A stretch of 64,000 bases of DNA from Acinetobacter indicus CIP 110367 (GTDB lineage Bacteria > Pseudomonadota > Gammaproteobacteria > Pseudomonadales > Moraxellaceae): positions 372,001-436,000 of the forward strand of contig NZ_KI530754.1 of assembly GCF_000488255.1 (NCBI RefSeq), in the 5' to 3' direction. Position numbers and translations under genes: made by a program. The notes under the pieces were generated by a model, which worked only from the letters and a program-made list of their open reading frames with translations, was not told the DNA's origin and made no database searches. Positions 41,029 to 50,828 of the stretch are shown here, in pieces; position 1 is the first letter of the stretch; each line of letters opens with the position of its first letter.

Positions 41029-42357
41029 TTATTTGGTAGCAGCCATCAACGCTTCAATCTCGTCTACAGTTTTCACTACTTTCGCAGTTAAGTTCAGTGG
41101 TCCATTTTTGGTCGCGACAATATCATCTTCAATCCGGATGCCAATGCCACGCCATTTTGGATCTACCGTTTCATCATCCGGGGCAATGTATAGACCCGGC
41201 TCAACCGTAACCACCATACCGGCTTCATAAGCACGCCATTCGCCATCAACCTTATAAGTTCCGACATCATGCACATCCATGCCCAGCCAGTGGCCTGTAC
41301 CATGCATATAGAACTGACGATAGCTTTCTGACGCAATAATCTCGTCCAGATCACCCTGCATAATGCCTAAATCAAGCAGGCCCTGCACCAGAATACGTAC
41401 CGCAACATAATGCGGTTCTTTATAGGAGTTGCCAATCTGTACGGCATTAATTGCTGCAAGCTGAGCATCTAGTACAAGGTTATACAGCGCTTTTTGCTCG
41501 GGGCTGAATTTGCCATTCACCGGAAAGGTCCGGGTAATATCTGAAGCATAGAACTGATATTCACAGGCGGCATCAATTAACACCAAATCGCCATCTTTCA
41601 GTTCTTTGTCATTTTCTACATAGTGCAGAATGCAGGCGTTTTCACCACCACCGACAATACTGTTATAGGATGGAACACAGCCATTTCGGCCAAATACATA
41701 GTTCAGTTCGGCTTCCAGCGCATATTCCATCATACCTGGCTTAACCGTTTGCATGGCCCGGGTATGTGCTTCGGCAGAAATATCTGCGGCAATTTGCATC
41801 AGTTCCAGCTCGTTGGCGTCTTTGTGCAAACGCATTTCATCGACCAGCCGGTCGAGCTGCACCACCTGCGCTGGTGCCGAGGTACCACGGCGGCTTTCGC
41901 CATTGGCAGCTGCAATCCATTTGGCCACCCGCGCATCAAATTCGGCATTCTGTCCAATACGGTAAAAGAGCTGGTTTTTATCCAGCAGTTTTTCCAGAAT
42001 TTCTTCATCGAGCAGGTCAATGGCATAGGCTTCATCGGCCTCATACTGTTCAATGGCGCCATCAATACCGGCGCGATAGCCATTCCAGATTTCCATCTCC
42101 CGGTTACGTTCGCGGCAAAACAGGCTATAGGTATAGCCTTCATCTATAGATTCATAGGTTTCAATGACCGCGACCGCTTCAGGTTCTGCAAAGCCGGTCA
42201 AGTAGAAGAAACTGCTGTCCGTTCGATATTTATAGTCAGCATCCCGGTTACGCATGGCCACCGGACTGGTGGCAATAATGGCAATACTGTGTGGTCCCAT
42301 CAGTTCAGCCAGACGGTCACGACGTTCTTTAAATTCTACCTGGGTCAGTTTCTTCAT
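41029..42357 (-). CDS. pepP: Xaa-Pro aminopeptidase PepP
   Basis: A 442-residue dinuclear manganese peptidase of the M24 fold, removing N-terminal residues before proline. The N-terminal domain opens RRDRLAELMGPHSIAIIAT. Metal ligands sit in VLIDAACEYQFYASDITRTFP (two Asp), HGTGHWLGMDVHDVG (His), VVTVEPGLYI and GIGIRIEDDI (two Glu). Length matches E. coli PepP (441). It lies 47 bp downstream of ygfB on the same strand. Confidence 0.93.
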   Translation of the reverse strand: MKKLTQVEFKERRDRLAELMGPHSIAIIATSPVAMRNRDADYKYRTDSSFFYLTGFAEPEAVAVIETYESIDEGYTYSLFCRERNREMEIWNGYRAGIDGAIEQYEADEAYAIDLLDEEILEKLLDKNQLFYRIGQNAEFDARVAKWIAAANGESRRGTSAPAQVVQLDRLVDEMRLHKDANELELMQIAADISAEAHTRAMQTVKPGMMEYALEAELNYVFGRNGCVPSYNSIVGGGENACILHYVENDKELKDGDLVLIDAACEYQFYASDITRTFPVNGKFSPEQKALYNLVLDAQLAAINAVQIGNSYKEPHYVAVRILVQGLLDLGIMQGDLDEIIASESYRQFYMHGTGHWLGMDVHDVGTYKVDGEWRAYEAGMVVTVEPGLYIAPDDETVDPKWRGIGIRIEDDIVATKNGPLNLTAKVVKTVDEIEALMAATK

Positions 42358-42404
42358 TAATTTTTCTTCGCAGCCTAAATAAAGGGAGGATGGTATCGCC
42401 CGAA

Positions 42405-43034
42405 TCAGCTCGGACGATGTGGGGTAAACATTTCAACAATACTGCCACTTTCTGGCGCAGCCACCTGACGTGACTTGGCATGTACGTTTTGTAACAAAGA
42501 ACTTTCATCAACCGCTATTTTCTTGCGGCCAACCGACAGGCTGACCGGAATCAGGCGGACAAATTCATATAATTCCTGATAGCTTTCTTCGCCTTCTTCG
42601 TCATTGTCCGAGTCTTCAAACTCGACTGCTGCCACATCTTGCAGATGTTCAATCAGCTCCAGCTCATCACTGCGGATATGTCCGGACGCCAGGCCAAAGC
42701 CCAGAACTACGCCGGCACACCAGTCGGCCAGCGCCTGTACCCGCTCCTGTAATATGTGTTCATCATCCGGTAACAGGGGCAGATAATCCAGTTCATCTTC
42801 AGATAAAGCATGCGCTACATCTTTCGTTTCACCGGTTAAAATATCCAGCGCTTCCGGGCTAAGTTCGGGCACATTCAGGGTCGCCAGAATCTGTTGCCAC
42901 TCGGTTTCAGTTGGTGCATTTGTCACACAAACTATACCGGTCAGTAAACCATGTAACTCACTTGGACTTGAAATTTCTTCAATCGTGAAAAAATTGCGGT
43001 ACCATTCGGACCAACCTGAAATATCGTCTTGCAT
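42405..43034 (-). CDS. ygfB: YgfB/UPF0149 family protein
   Basis: About 209 residues, acidic and helical. The family pattern is seen in SELHGLLTGIVC near the N-terminus and WCAGVVLGFGLASG in the middle, with the acidic stretch FEDSDNDEEGEESYQELYEFVR. The role is poorly known; in Pseudomonas YgfB affects AmpC/autolysin regulation. ATG 43034 is preferred to the TTG at 43046. It is divergent from the coiled-coil gene and zapA, as in many gammaproteobacteria. Confidence 0.85.
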   Translation of the reverse strand: MQDDISGWSEWYRNFFTIEEISSPSELHGLLTGIVCVTNAPTETEWQQILATLNVPELSPEALDILTGETKDVAHALSEDELDYLPLLPDDEHILQERVQALADWCAGVVLGFGLASGHIRSDELELIEHLQDVAAVEFEDSDNDEEGEESYQELYEFVRLIPVSLSVGRKKIAVDESSLLQNVHAKSRQVAAPESGSIVEMFTPHRPS

Positions 43035-43098
43035 TCGCTTATCCAATCTCTATACTTCGTATATATTACCTTTGTTTGCAAGACTGTGCGACCACGAT

Positions 43099-43650
43099 AT
43101 GTTAGAAGAATTACAGCGTCTACAGGCGCATATTGGTGTTTTAAAAACACGACTTGCGCATTATGAGAGTGAAACTCAATCTTTAGCTGAAGCCAAGCAA
43201 CAGGCTGAAGAGCAGCATCATGCACAAATTGTGCAAAGAAATGGGGTGATTACCCAAAAACAAGAAGAAATTGAGTCTTTAAGTGAACAGCTCAGCACCA
43301 GTCAGGCCCAATTTCAGCAGTTGAATCAGGATGCGACCGCATTGGCGGACCGTTATAGCCGTCTGGAAAAAAGCTGCACCGATCTTAAAAACCGCTTTCA
43401 GGAATTGCTGGCCGAACGTAACGAGCTACGCGTCATTAAAGAAAAGTTGCAGAATGAACAGCGTCAGACTTTGCAGAATGTGCAATCTTTGCAGCAAGAA
43501 CGTGAGCGTTTATTGCAGAAGAATGAACATGCCAAAGCCAAAGTCGAGGCAATTATTCAGCGTCTGGCTATTTTAGGAACTGCACAAGACCAGCATGCCC
43601 AGGAAATTCAGCAATTGGCCCATCCAACTGATGTCAGCGAGGAAGCTTAA
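43099..43650 (+). CDS. Coiled-coil protein upstream of zapA (ZapB-like)
   Basis: A 183-residue, Gln/Glu-rich protein predicted to be coiled coil from about residue 2 to 160 (MLEELQRLQAHIGVLKTRL, repeated Leu heptads), with no membrane segment. The position, divergent from ygfB and two bases before zapA, is that of the small TIGR02449-type coiled-coil proteins of Pseudomonas, though this one is longer. A role with ZapA at the FtsZ ring is inferred from context. The frame is open upstream to 42985, but that part overlaps ygfB. Confidence 0.7.
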   Translation: MLEELQRLQAHIGVLKTRLAHYESETQSLAEAKQQAEEQHHAQIVQRNGVITQKQEEIESLSEQLSTSQAQFQQLNQDATALADRYSRLEKSCTDLKNRFQELLAERNELRVIKEKLQNEQRQTLQNVQSLQQERERLLQKNEHAKAKVEAIIQRLAILGTAQDQHAQEIQQLAHPTDVSEEA

Positions 43651-43652
43651 GC

Positions 43653-43940
43653 ATGAGTGAACAAATTCCTGTAGATTTACGCGTTTTAGGACACAGTTTC
43701 AAGCTGGCCACGACTCTTGAAAAACGGGCGGATCTGGAACGTGCAGCAGAATTGCTGAATGAAAAATATGATGAATTCCGTCGTAAAGCACCACGCATGG
43801 AACCAAGCAAGCTGATTATTATGGTGGCTTTAGAGCTGATGCAGGAAGTGCTGTCAATGAACAAGTCCCTGCAGGAATATGCCCATTGTGAACGCTTGCT
43901 GGCCACAATTCTGGAAGAAGTCGAAACACTGACCGACTAA
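43653..43940 (+). CDS. zapA: Cell division protein ZapA
   Basis: A 95-residue protein with the ZapA pattern: N-terminal VDLRVLGHSFKLATTLEKR and a C-terminal coiled coil from about residue 50. ZapA cross-links FtsZ filaments. It starts two bases after the coiled-coil gene, with AGGAAG in that gene's last codons. The 6S RNA gene follows, the usual zapA-ssrS order. Confidence 0.9.
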   Translation: MSEQIPVDLRVLGHSFKLATTLEKRADLERAAELLNEKYDEFRRKAPRMEPSKLIIMVALELMQEVLSMNKSLQEYAHCERLLATILEEVETLTD

Positions 43941-44005
43941 GGCTTTGACTTGCATAAAGCCTGTGCAAATGACACTTAAATTTACAGTTCTGTAGGCCGA
44001 TAGGT

Positions 44006-44033
44006 TTGCGTCTAAAGCTGAATCCTTTATACT
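44006..44033 (+). promoter_or_regulatory. Promoter of 6S RNA
   Basis: TTGCGT (44006-44011), 16 bp and TATACT (44028-44033), about seven bases before the inferred RNA start. Confidence 0.6.
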
Positions 44034-44039
44034 GAGTCT

Positions 44040-44221
44040 AACTCTGAGGTGTTCGCCAGCAGGTCTATTCCCCTGCCGATACTTAAACTTATGGATTGCG
44101 TTCTGTATATTTAGAGTGCATGCCCACCCTGAGTGGGAAGCCCAGCAAGTATACGTCGCGTCCACCTTGAACTCATCGGGTTCAGGGTAACGACACATGC
44201 AGCGGCACCGTCGGAGGGTTT
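44040..44221 (+). ncRNA. ssrS: 6S RNA
   Basis: About 182 nt directly after zapA. The 5' end ACTCTGAGGTGTTCGCCAGC and the 3' part with CCACCTTGAACTCATCGGG, then GGTAACGACACATGCAGCGG and CACCGTCGGAGGGTT, resemble the conserved ends of E. coli 6S RNA. The two ends pair into the closing stem of the long rod that mimics an open promoter and sequesters sigma70 RNA polymerase in stationary phase. End points are approximate. In E. coli fau (ygfA) follows immediately; here fau is at 55903. Confidence 0.88.
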
Positions 44222-44430
44222 AGCTGATTTATCCTCTATTCAGTCCTCAGAATTTCTATATTTCCTCTTTTTTATAAGTAATGATTCTCTCGCTCTAATC
44301 TTTTAAAGCTTCCAACTAACCGTTAAGCCCTCTTGTAGATACAACCCATCTTAAAAGAACGCCATCCCGAATTAAATCAGTAAGATCGATTTGATTAACA
44401 TCTTCACAAGATTGCAGTTCAGCAAAATTT

Positions 44431-46038
44431 TTAAGCAGACGACTTGACTGTAGAACGGATGCAATTCCGCCCACTATGTTTTGCTTCATAAAGTTTATTA
44501 TCTGCAATTTTTAGTACTGCAGCCACATCGACGGCATCTTTTGGCCAGAACGCGATGCCAATAGAAATCGTGATTTGTCCCATCTGATTAATCGTAGTTT
44601 CCTGCATGGTTTTTCTAAGCCGCTCTGCAGCTTTATATGCCACACTTGCATCTGCAGTCGTCATTAAAACCAAAAATTCTTCACCGCCACTACGACAGCA
44701 AATATCCTGCTCCCTAAAATTAGTTCGCATTATTTGCGCGAGCGTTTTAAGGACCACGTCACCCTGATCATGCCCATACTGATCATTAATTTTCTTAAAA
44801 AAATCAATATCAATGGCTAATACTGCAAATTCCGTACGAGTCTCTAGCAGTTCATTTAAAAATAATTGCATACCACGACGGTTATATATACCTGTCAATG
44901 GGTCCGTATTGACACGATGTTTTAACTCCGCAATCCGATGACTAAAGCTTTCCGAACTCATTAATAATGAGGTTCTGAACTTTAAAACCTCGAAATACCA
45001 CGGATCAACTTCTTTAATTTTATCTTCAATTTCAGCCTGATTGAGCATACTTGCCATACGTGCCAAGTGGTTCAAAGGTGAAGAAATAAAGCTTGAGATA
45101 TACCAAACCAATAAGAAAATAAAAAAGTAGAAAATGAAGATTCCAATCGATACTTTTAAAATCAGCGTATTCGCTTGTGCAAGTAAATCCTCTGTCGGTT
45201 GTTGAGAAACCACTATCCAATTTACACTTGGAATATGTGCAAAACCTGCCAAATTATCTATACCTAAACTATTTTTTAAACGGATTGAGCCATTTTTATG
45301 CTGATTAATAAAGTCTAAACCCGTATTGTTGATAATTTTTTCACCGATGCGATTTTTATCTGGATGGAAAATAATACGGTTATGTTGATCAATCACATAC
45401 ATATAACTTTTTTTATAGTCATATTGCGTATTAAGCATTGTATTTAATAAATTTTTCCGTTGTAAATAAATCGTACCACTGATCATGCCTAAATATTGAT
45501 GTTTTGCATCATGAATAGGTTGTGACATCATGACAACTAAATTATTAGTTACTGACCAATAGGGAGATGAAATATAAGTTTTCTTTTTCTCAATAGATTC
45601 AATAATACCAACAGAACTATAAGCCTGATTAAAATTTAGCTTTAATGTATTAGGTGCATAAGCTAAAATATGTTTATTCTGTCCCACCAATAAAATACTA
45701 TTAAAATTATTAGATTGATTTTTTAAGCGTAGTACTTCTTCTTTTCTAAGTTGTGTATTATAAAAATTTGTTTCTAATAAACGTGCACTATAATCCAACT
45801 CTTGCAGCATATCTGCAAAGTGTTGATTGGCACTGGTCGCAATTTTTTCTGCATATTTTTCATTGATCGAAAGTGAATTTTGAATTAATTGTTCTTTAAT
45901 TACATAATTCAAAATAAATACACTTACGACAAATAAGCCGGATACACTTAAAATTGTCGAAATTAAAATAAGTTTACGCAGATCCAATCCGAGTCTTAGT
46001 AAAAAACGCTTCAACAGTTCCAACCCCAAAAAATTCAA
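44431..46038 (-). CDS. Cache-sensor diguanylate cyclase (GGDEF)
   Basis: A 535-residue membrane sensor. One helix near residues 20-45, a periplasmic Cache-type domain (about 50-300: ISSPYWSVTNNLVVMMSQPI, GMISGTIYLQ and MYVIDQHNRIIFHPD are typical), a second helix at about 308-330, and a C-terminal GGDEF domain (about 375-530) with signature GGEEF. REQD five residues before it is an RxxD I-site. It makes c-di-GMP in response to an unknown small ligand. No ATG start exists; TTG 46038 or a nearby TTG must be used. The gene is visibly more A+T-rich than most of the window. Confidence 0.85.
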   Translation of the reverse strand: MNFLGLELLKRFLLRLGLDLRKLILISTILSVSGLFVVSVFILNYVIKEQLIQNSLSINEKYAEKIATSANQHFADMLQELDYSARLLETNFYNTQLRKEEVLRLKNQSNNFNSILLVGQNKHILAYAPNTLKLNFNQAYSSVGIIESIEKKKTYISSPYWSVTNNLVVMMSQPIHDAKHQYLGMISGTIYLQRKNLLNTMLNTQYDYKKSYMYVIDQHNRIIFHPDKNRIGEKIINNTGLDFINQHKNGSIRLKNSLGIDNLAGFAHIPSVNWIVVSQQPTEDLLAQANTLILKVSIGIFIFYFFIFLLVWYISSFISSPLNHLARMASMLNQAEIEDKIKEVDPWYFEVLKFRTSLLMSSESFSHRIAELKHRVNTDPLTGIYNRRGMQLFLNELLETRTEFAVLAIDIDFFKKINDQYGHDQGDVVLKTLAQIMRTNFREQDICCRSGGEEFLVLMTTADASVAYKAAERLRKTMQETTINQMGQITISIGIAFWPKDAVDVAAVLKIADNKLYEAKHSGRNCIRSTVKSSA

Positions 46039-46436
46039 AAAACTGCGACAAGCGCCAACTTTAACACATAATTTTATAACTCAATCACATGATTTGAAAG
46101 CGATACAGTTGAGTTTTGGTTGTCTATTTTTGATGTTCAATTGCATAAATTAGATAGTTCGTTTGTTGCTGACCACCACCTAAATCAGAAATATATCCTC
46201 TAAATACAATTTCTATCACACACTTCCTCAGAATGCACTGACTAATAACAAATAATGACAACTTGAGTTTTTTCGTACTTATTTTTTTGCTAAAAACCGT
46301 GTCTATTCGATAAATTTTTTAGGGTCAATTACTCATAAAATTACAAAAAATAAATATCTTTTCATGCTTAAAATTTATATAACCACTTAATAAATAGGTT
46401 TTTTCTTATATTTAAGCAATATTTTAATTTAAGCGG
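46039..46436. other. A+T-rich interval upstream of the Cache-GGDEF gene
   Basis: About 400 bp, strongly A+T-rich, with no convincing gene on either strand. It probably holds the promoter of the GGDEF gene (minus) and perhaps lost 5' parts of the lectin pseudogene. Confidence 0.4.
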
Positions 46437-46814
46437 TTGCTCATTTTTAACAGTCTTTTTTTTTGTGGACACATTAGCATCAGCAATGCTCGCTGCGTCG
46501 ATTTTAGTCATAGAAATCAACTTAGCTTTCAGATTTCGCATTGTCATGATGCTACTCATCCGGATTTTATTTTCCATCCTGATCAAAACATTAGCGTGCA
46601 AGACAAATGTCTAGATGTAGCAGAAAAACAGAAACATGATGGTGCTGAAGTTATTGCTTATAACTTTAATGGACAAAGTAACCAAAATGGTATCTCGATA
46701 GTCAGTGTATTCGTAATGCTGATACAGGCGAATGTTGAGACATTTATATCGAAAAATGAAAATGTATAGCTGCAATCTAAATCGTGGTCAGAAATTCAAT
46801 TTTATTGCATCATA
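46437..46814 (+). pseudogene. Remnant of a ricin-type beta-trefoil lectin domain gene
   Basis: The first frame reads NARCVDFSHRNQLSFQISHC, FHPDQNISVQDKCLDVAEKQ and HDGAEVIAYNFNGQSNQ, two units in the style of QxW ricin-B repeats (CLDV...GAxVxxYxxxGxxNQxW). At the expected Trp the frame breaks. The next frame continues WYLDSQCIRNADTGEC, then a TGA where the repeat should have Trp, then DIYIEK. A third frame resumes near 46760 with YSCNLNRGQKFNFIAS and stops at 46812-46814. At least two frameshifts and one nonsense codon are present, so the gene is dead. The 5' end is uncertain. Confidence 0.65.
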
Positions 46815-46918
46815 AATAAAAATCACTCATCCGATTAACCTAGTCTTTTCATTTAAAAATGGGGGAATTAGCGAATGATGATTTAAAAACAACTTATAAA
46901 AAATTTAAACACAATTAA

Positions 46919-47824
46919 TTAAGGATGCTGGCTAAACAAATCAAAAATCACTTTTCTTAACCACTGATGACTGGTTTGGTGATGACAAGACGTATGCCAA
47001 TACTGTCGTACAGGATAAGTTGGAAAATTCAACGGCGCACTTACTACTTGTAAATTCCCACGTGCCAACAATACTTCACTTAAATAATAAGGTACTGTCG
47101 CAATCATATCGGTTTCTTGCACAATTAAACCAACGCCCAAATAACTTGGAATACTCATTAAAATATTACGTCTTAAACCGCGATTGCTTAGTTCATTTTC
47201 AATATGGTAGTGACCTATACTGGTATCCACATCAACATGCGATTCACGAATATAAGCTGCAACATCTAAACTTTTTTCACTAATACGTGGATGATCTTTA
47301 CGACTAATCACCACATAATATTGTAAAAATAATTGCTGCTGATAAAAACCCTGTTCTAATTCAGGTAAAAATCCAATCGCAAAATCAATTTCACCATTTG
47401 CCATTTGATAACTGGTTTCACGGCTAATAGGACGAATTTTAATCCGTACCGAAGGCGCATATTTTTTTAAAAACTTTGTCAGCTTTGGCAATAAAACCAA
47501 ATGCGAAACATCGGTCATTGCCAAGGTAAATAACTGATCGGAATGGGTCGGATCAAAATCGACTTTAAAGTTATTGACCGTTTCAATTTTATTAAGAATT
47601 TCACTAATCGGTGAAAAAATCTGTTTCGCCAACTCAGTTGGCAACATTTCATTGCCCACCCTTAAAAATAATGGGTCATTAAAATGCTGACGAATCTTAT
47701 TTAAACAGTTACTGACCGCAGGCTGACTCATGCCCAACGCATCCGCGGCAGCAGACACATTTTTTAATTTATACACATAATAAAAAATCTGTAGCAGTCT
47801 GCTGTCTAACTTAAACATATCCAT
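46919..47824 (-). CDS. LysR-family transcriptional regulator
   Basis: A 301-residue regulator. The N-terminal winged HTH (LLQIFYYVYKLKNVSAAADA, then LGMSQPAVSNCLNKIRQHF) and an effector-binding type-2 periplasmic fold (about residues 95-300) are complete. The start MDMFKLDSRLL has AAGG four bases upstream. It follows dld by 42 bp on the same strand, so it may be co-transcribed with or control D-lactate use, but the lactate operon already has LldR. The inducer is unknown. Confidence 0.85.
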   Translation of the reverse strand: MDMFKLDSRLLQIFYYVYKLKNVSAAADALGMSQPAVSNCLNKIRQHFNDPLFLRVGNEMLPTELAKQIFSPISEILNKIETVNNFKVDFDPTHSDQLFTLAMTDVSHLVLLPKLTKFLKKYAPSVRIKIRPISRETSYQMANGEIDFAIGFLPELEQGFYQQQLFLQYYVVISRKDHPRISEKSLDVAAYIRESHVDVDTSIGHYHIENELSNRGLRRNILMSIPSYLGVGLIVQETDMIATVPYYLSEVLLARGNLQVVSAPLNFPTYPVRQYWHTSCHHQTSHQWLRKVIFDLFSQHP

Positions 47825-47866
47825 CTTTCCTTAGCATCAGTTTCACTGCTCAGTTTTCATCCTTAT

Positions 47867-49582
47867 TTAGCGCCATGCTTTTAATTTAGAGCTATGTCCA
47901 ATGCCTACATTAAAACAATTGGTCGGATCCAATTTTTTATAGTGCTGCTTCAGAGCAGGCTTCGCCACATATAAATGCCCAACATTATGTTCTGCAGGAT
48001 ACTCTGCCCCACGTGCATCTAGCAATGACCACATTTGATGTTCCATTGCCAATGGGTCTAGACCTTTTTTAATAATATAGTCCTGATGAAAGACATGACA
48101 TAAAAAATGACCATAATACAACTTATGTATAATCGCCTGCTCCAACTCTTCGGGCAAAGTTTCAACCCATTGCTGATCATTACGTCTTAACGCAATATCT
48201 AAAGCAACAATGTCTTCCACTTCATTTCGATGTGTATCACGATAACGGATTGCAGCACCTGCCACTGCAAAGCGATGCAGAAAAGCCTTACGGCCTTCAT
48301 CTTCATTACATAGAAAAAAACTGCCAGAATTGCGCGTGATAAAATAATCCAATAAAAACTGCTGTACTGCCGCAACATCTTGCTGCTCAATGCGCAAAAT
48401 TAAATGATGTTCATACAAATCACGAAATTGGTTCATGCGTTCTGGTAAATGGTTTGGCAGTAGTTTCATGAACATTTGCAAAACTTTATCCGACAATCCA
48501 CGCATGCTCCAACGGGTTAGAAAACCATCAACTTTGTCTTTCATGGCGAAAGCTGCAGGTACTTTACTGGTGCCAAACTTCTCGATAAACAAGAAGCTGT
48601 CTTTGCCGTATTCTGCACCAATGTCATAGGCATCTCGATGAATATACTCACCTGCAATCGGTACACGCGGCAAATCACGTAATAAAAAACGGCGAATCGC
48701 GGTTAAATCATCCTGATGATTACTGCCGATATAAAACACCTGACTTGGAATTTTCTCAAACGTATCCAAACGCACTGCAAACACACAGATTTTACCCGCC
48801 GAACCCGAAGCTTCGAATAAACGGCTCGGGTCGGCATTAAAACGTGCAGGCGTATCGGCGTCGACTTGCGCAACATCATGCACGTAACGCTGATCTGAAG
48901 CACAGCAATGTTCTGAATATTCAATATCTTCAGGGCGATATTGTTGTTGCTCAAGTTTGGTTAAAATTTCTTCTGGCGAGCTTCCTAAATTCACCCCCAA
49001 ATGATTGATAAGTTGCAACTCGCCCAGTTCATTGACCTGGGCATATAAAGCCAACTCAGTATAGGCTGGGCCACGTCTGACCAATGCACCACCTGAATTA
49101 TTACATACCCCGCCCAACACCGAAGCACCAATACAAGACGAACCAATGACTGAGTGTGGCTCACGCTGATGCGGCGCCAAATTTTGTTCCAAAGCATCTA
49201 GTGTTGCACCAGGCAAGCAAATCACTTGCTTGGCATCGTTGATGAGCTGAATACCTTTTAAACGTTGGGTGTTAATCAAAATCACAGGACGATCATAGTC
49301 ATCACCAAAAGGGGTAGAGCCACCCGTGAGTCCTGTATTGGCGGCTTGCATAATAATAATGCAATCTGCGGCCACAGCCACTTGTAACACTTGCCACTGC
49401 TGCAATAAAGTACCTGGCGTGACCACCGCAAAAACTTGTCCTTGGCCAAAACGCCGCCCTTGACGATATAAACGAGTATCCGATTCATGGGTCAATACAT
49501 GCGCTTTCCCCACAATATCAACTAGATTTTTAAGGGTTGCGGCAGCATCAAATTGTGTTATTGAAGAAATTGTCTGTGGCAT
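47867..49582 (-). CDS. dld: Quinone-dependent D-lactate dehydrogenase
   Basis: A 571-residue membrane-associated FAD enzyme, the same length as E. coli Dld. The FAD-binding PCMH domain is seen in VVTPGTLLQQWQVLQ, IIMQAANTGLTGGSTPFGDD and GASVLGGVCNNSGGALVRRG. It oxidises D-lactate to pyruvate and passes electrons to quinone. ATG 49582 is preferred to an upstream TTG at 49618. It follows lldD by 91 bp in the lldP-lldR-lldD-dld order, allowing use of both lactate isomers. Confidence 0.93.
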   Translation of the reverse strand: MPQTISSITQFDAAATLKNLVDIVGKAHVLTHESDTRLYRQGRRFGQGQVFAVVTPGTLLQQWQVLQVAVAADCIIIMQAANTGLTGGSTPFGDDYDRPVILINTQRLKGIQLINDAKQVICLPGATLDALEQNLAPHQREPHSVIGSSCIGASVLGGVCNNSGGALVRRGPAYTELALYAQVNELGELQLINHLGVNLGSSPEEILTKLEQQQYRPEDIEYSEHCCASDQRYVHDVAQVDADTPARFNADPSRLFEASGSAGKICVFAVRLDTFEKIPSQVFYIGSNHQDDLTAIRRFLLRDLPRVPIAGEYIHRDAYDIGAEYGKDSFLFIEKFGTSKVPAAFAMKDKVDGFLTRWSMRGLSDKVLQMFMKLLPNHLPERMNQFRDLYEHHLILRIEQQDVAAVQQFLLDYFITRNSGSFFLCNEDEGRKAFLHRFAVAGAAIRYRDTHRNEVEDIVALDIALRRNDQQWVETLPEELEQAIIHKLYYGHFLCHVFHQDYIIKKGLDPLAMEHQMWSLLDARGAEYPAEHNVGHLYVAKPALKQHYKKLDPTNCFNVGIGHSSKLKAWR

Positions 49583-49673
49583 AGTGTACAAATCCTGAAA
49601 ACAAGGTGAAAAATACAATTGAGCGATTCAGCCAAACACATCGGTTGATGGCTTGATCGCTCTTGCTGGCAAT

Positions 49674-50828
49674 TTAGCCTTTCAGTTCACGCTCAAGTTG
49701 TACCAAGCAATCTGAGTTAATCGCTTGAATATTTTTAGCCCCTGTTAAGGTCATTGCGACGCGCATTTCTTTATCAATCAATTCGAGTAAATTACTCACA
49801 CCCGCCCCGCCTGCAGCGCCTAGTGCATAAATAAAGGCTCGTCCGAGCATACAAGTATCCGCTCCCATCGCCAACATGCGCACCACATCTAGGCCATTAC
49901 GAATACCTGAATCCACTAAAATTTTTAGATCCCCTTTCACTGCATCAGCAATTGGCGGTAAAGCACGTGCAGTTGAGAGCACACCATCTAACTGACGGCC
50001 ACCGTGGTTGGACACCACAATTCCGTCAGCCCCAAAACGAACAGCATCCTTAGCATCTTCTGGGTCTAAAATGCCTTTAATGACCATTGGGCCATCCCAG
50101 AATTCACGAATCCACTCCAAGTCTTTCCATGAAATAGATGGGTCAAAATTATTGCCTAACCAACCAATATAATCTTCAAGTCCTGTTGGTTTGCCCAAGT
50201 ATTTAGAGATATTGCCCAAGTCATGCGGACGACCAAGTAAGCCAACGTCCCATGCCCAGTTTGGATGCATCACTGCCTGCATATAGCGGCGCATAGCAGC
50301 ATTTGGCCCACTCATGCCCGAATGTGCATCACGATAACGTGCGCCAGGCACAGGCATATCTACTGTGAAGACCAAGGTTGAACAGCCTGCTGCTTTGGCA
50401 CGCTCCAAAGCATTGCGCATAAAACCACGGTCACGTAATACATAGAGCTGAAACCACATTGGGCGTGAAATGGCAGGCACCACTTCTTCAATAGGGCACA
50501 CCGACACGGTAGATAAGGTAAACGGAATGCCTTTTTTGTCAGCCGCAACTGCAGCCTGTACTTCACCACGGCGTGCATACATGCCTGTTAAACCCACAGG
50601 TGCCAACGCCACAGGCATTGACAAGGTTTCATTAAATAAGGTGGTTTCTAAACTCAAAGCCGACATGTCATTCAAAACACGTTGGCGCAAGGCAATTTGT
50701 GAAAGGTCTTCAACATTTCTTTTCAGCGTTTGTTCCGCGTACGCACCTCCATCAATATAGTGAAATAAAAATGGCGGTAAACGGCGTTTAGCTGCTTCGC
50801 GGTAATCATTCGCAGAAGAAATAATCAT
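49674..50828 (-). CDS. lldD: L-lactate dehydrogenase (cytochrome/quinone type)
   Basis: A 384-residue FMN-dependent alpha-hydroxy-acid dehydrogenase. The conserved features are [12 protein letters not shown], the active-site stretch [13 protein letters not shown] with catalytic His, and [21 protein letters not shown] with the FMN-phosphate site. It oxidises L-lactate to pyruvate at the inner membrane. Its ATG overlaps the lldR stop by four bases (ATGA), so the two are translationally coupled. Confidence 0.94.
   Translation of the reverse strand: MIISSANDYREAAKRRLPPFLFHYIDGGAYAEQTLKRNVEDLSQIALRQRVLNDMSALSLETTLFNETLSMPVALAPVGLTGMYARRGEVQAAVAADKKGIPFTLSTVSVCPIEEVVPAISRPMWFQLYVLRDRGFMRNALERAKAAGCSTLVFTVDMPVPGARYRDAHSGMSGPNAAMRRYMQAVMHPNWAWDVGLLGRPHDLGNISKYLGKPTGLEDYIGWLGNNFDPSISWKDLEWIREFWDGPMVIKGILDPEDAKDAVRFGADGIVVSNHGGRQLDGVLSTARALPPIADAVKGDLKILVDSGIRNGLDVVRMLAMGADTCMLGRAFIYALGAAGGAGVSNLLELIDKEMRVAMTLTGAKNIQAINSDCLVQLERELKG

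Noticed and set aside
41623-42360. A 245-codon plus-strand frame opposite pepP
   Set aside because: It is an antisense shadow of pepP, whose motifs are unambiguous.
46368-46601. A 77-codon minus-strand frame opposite the lectin relic
   Set aside because: It is rich in Lys/Asn with no family pattern, and the plus strand shows clear lectin similarity.
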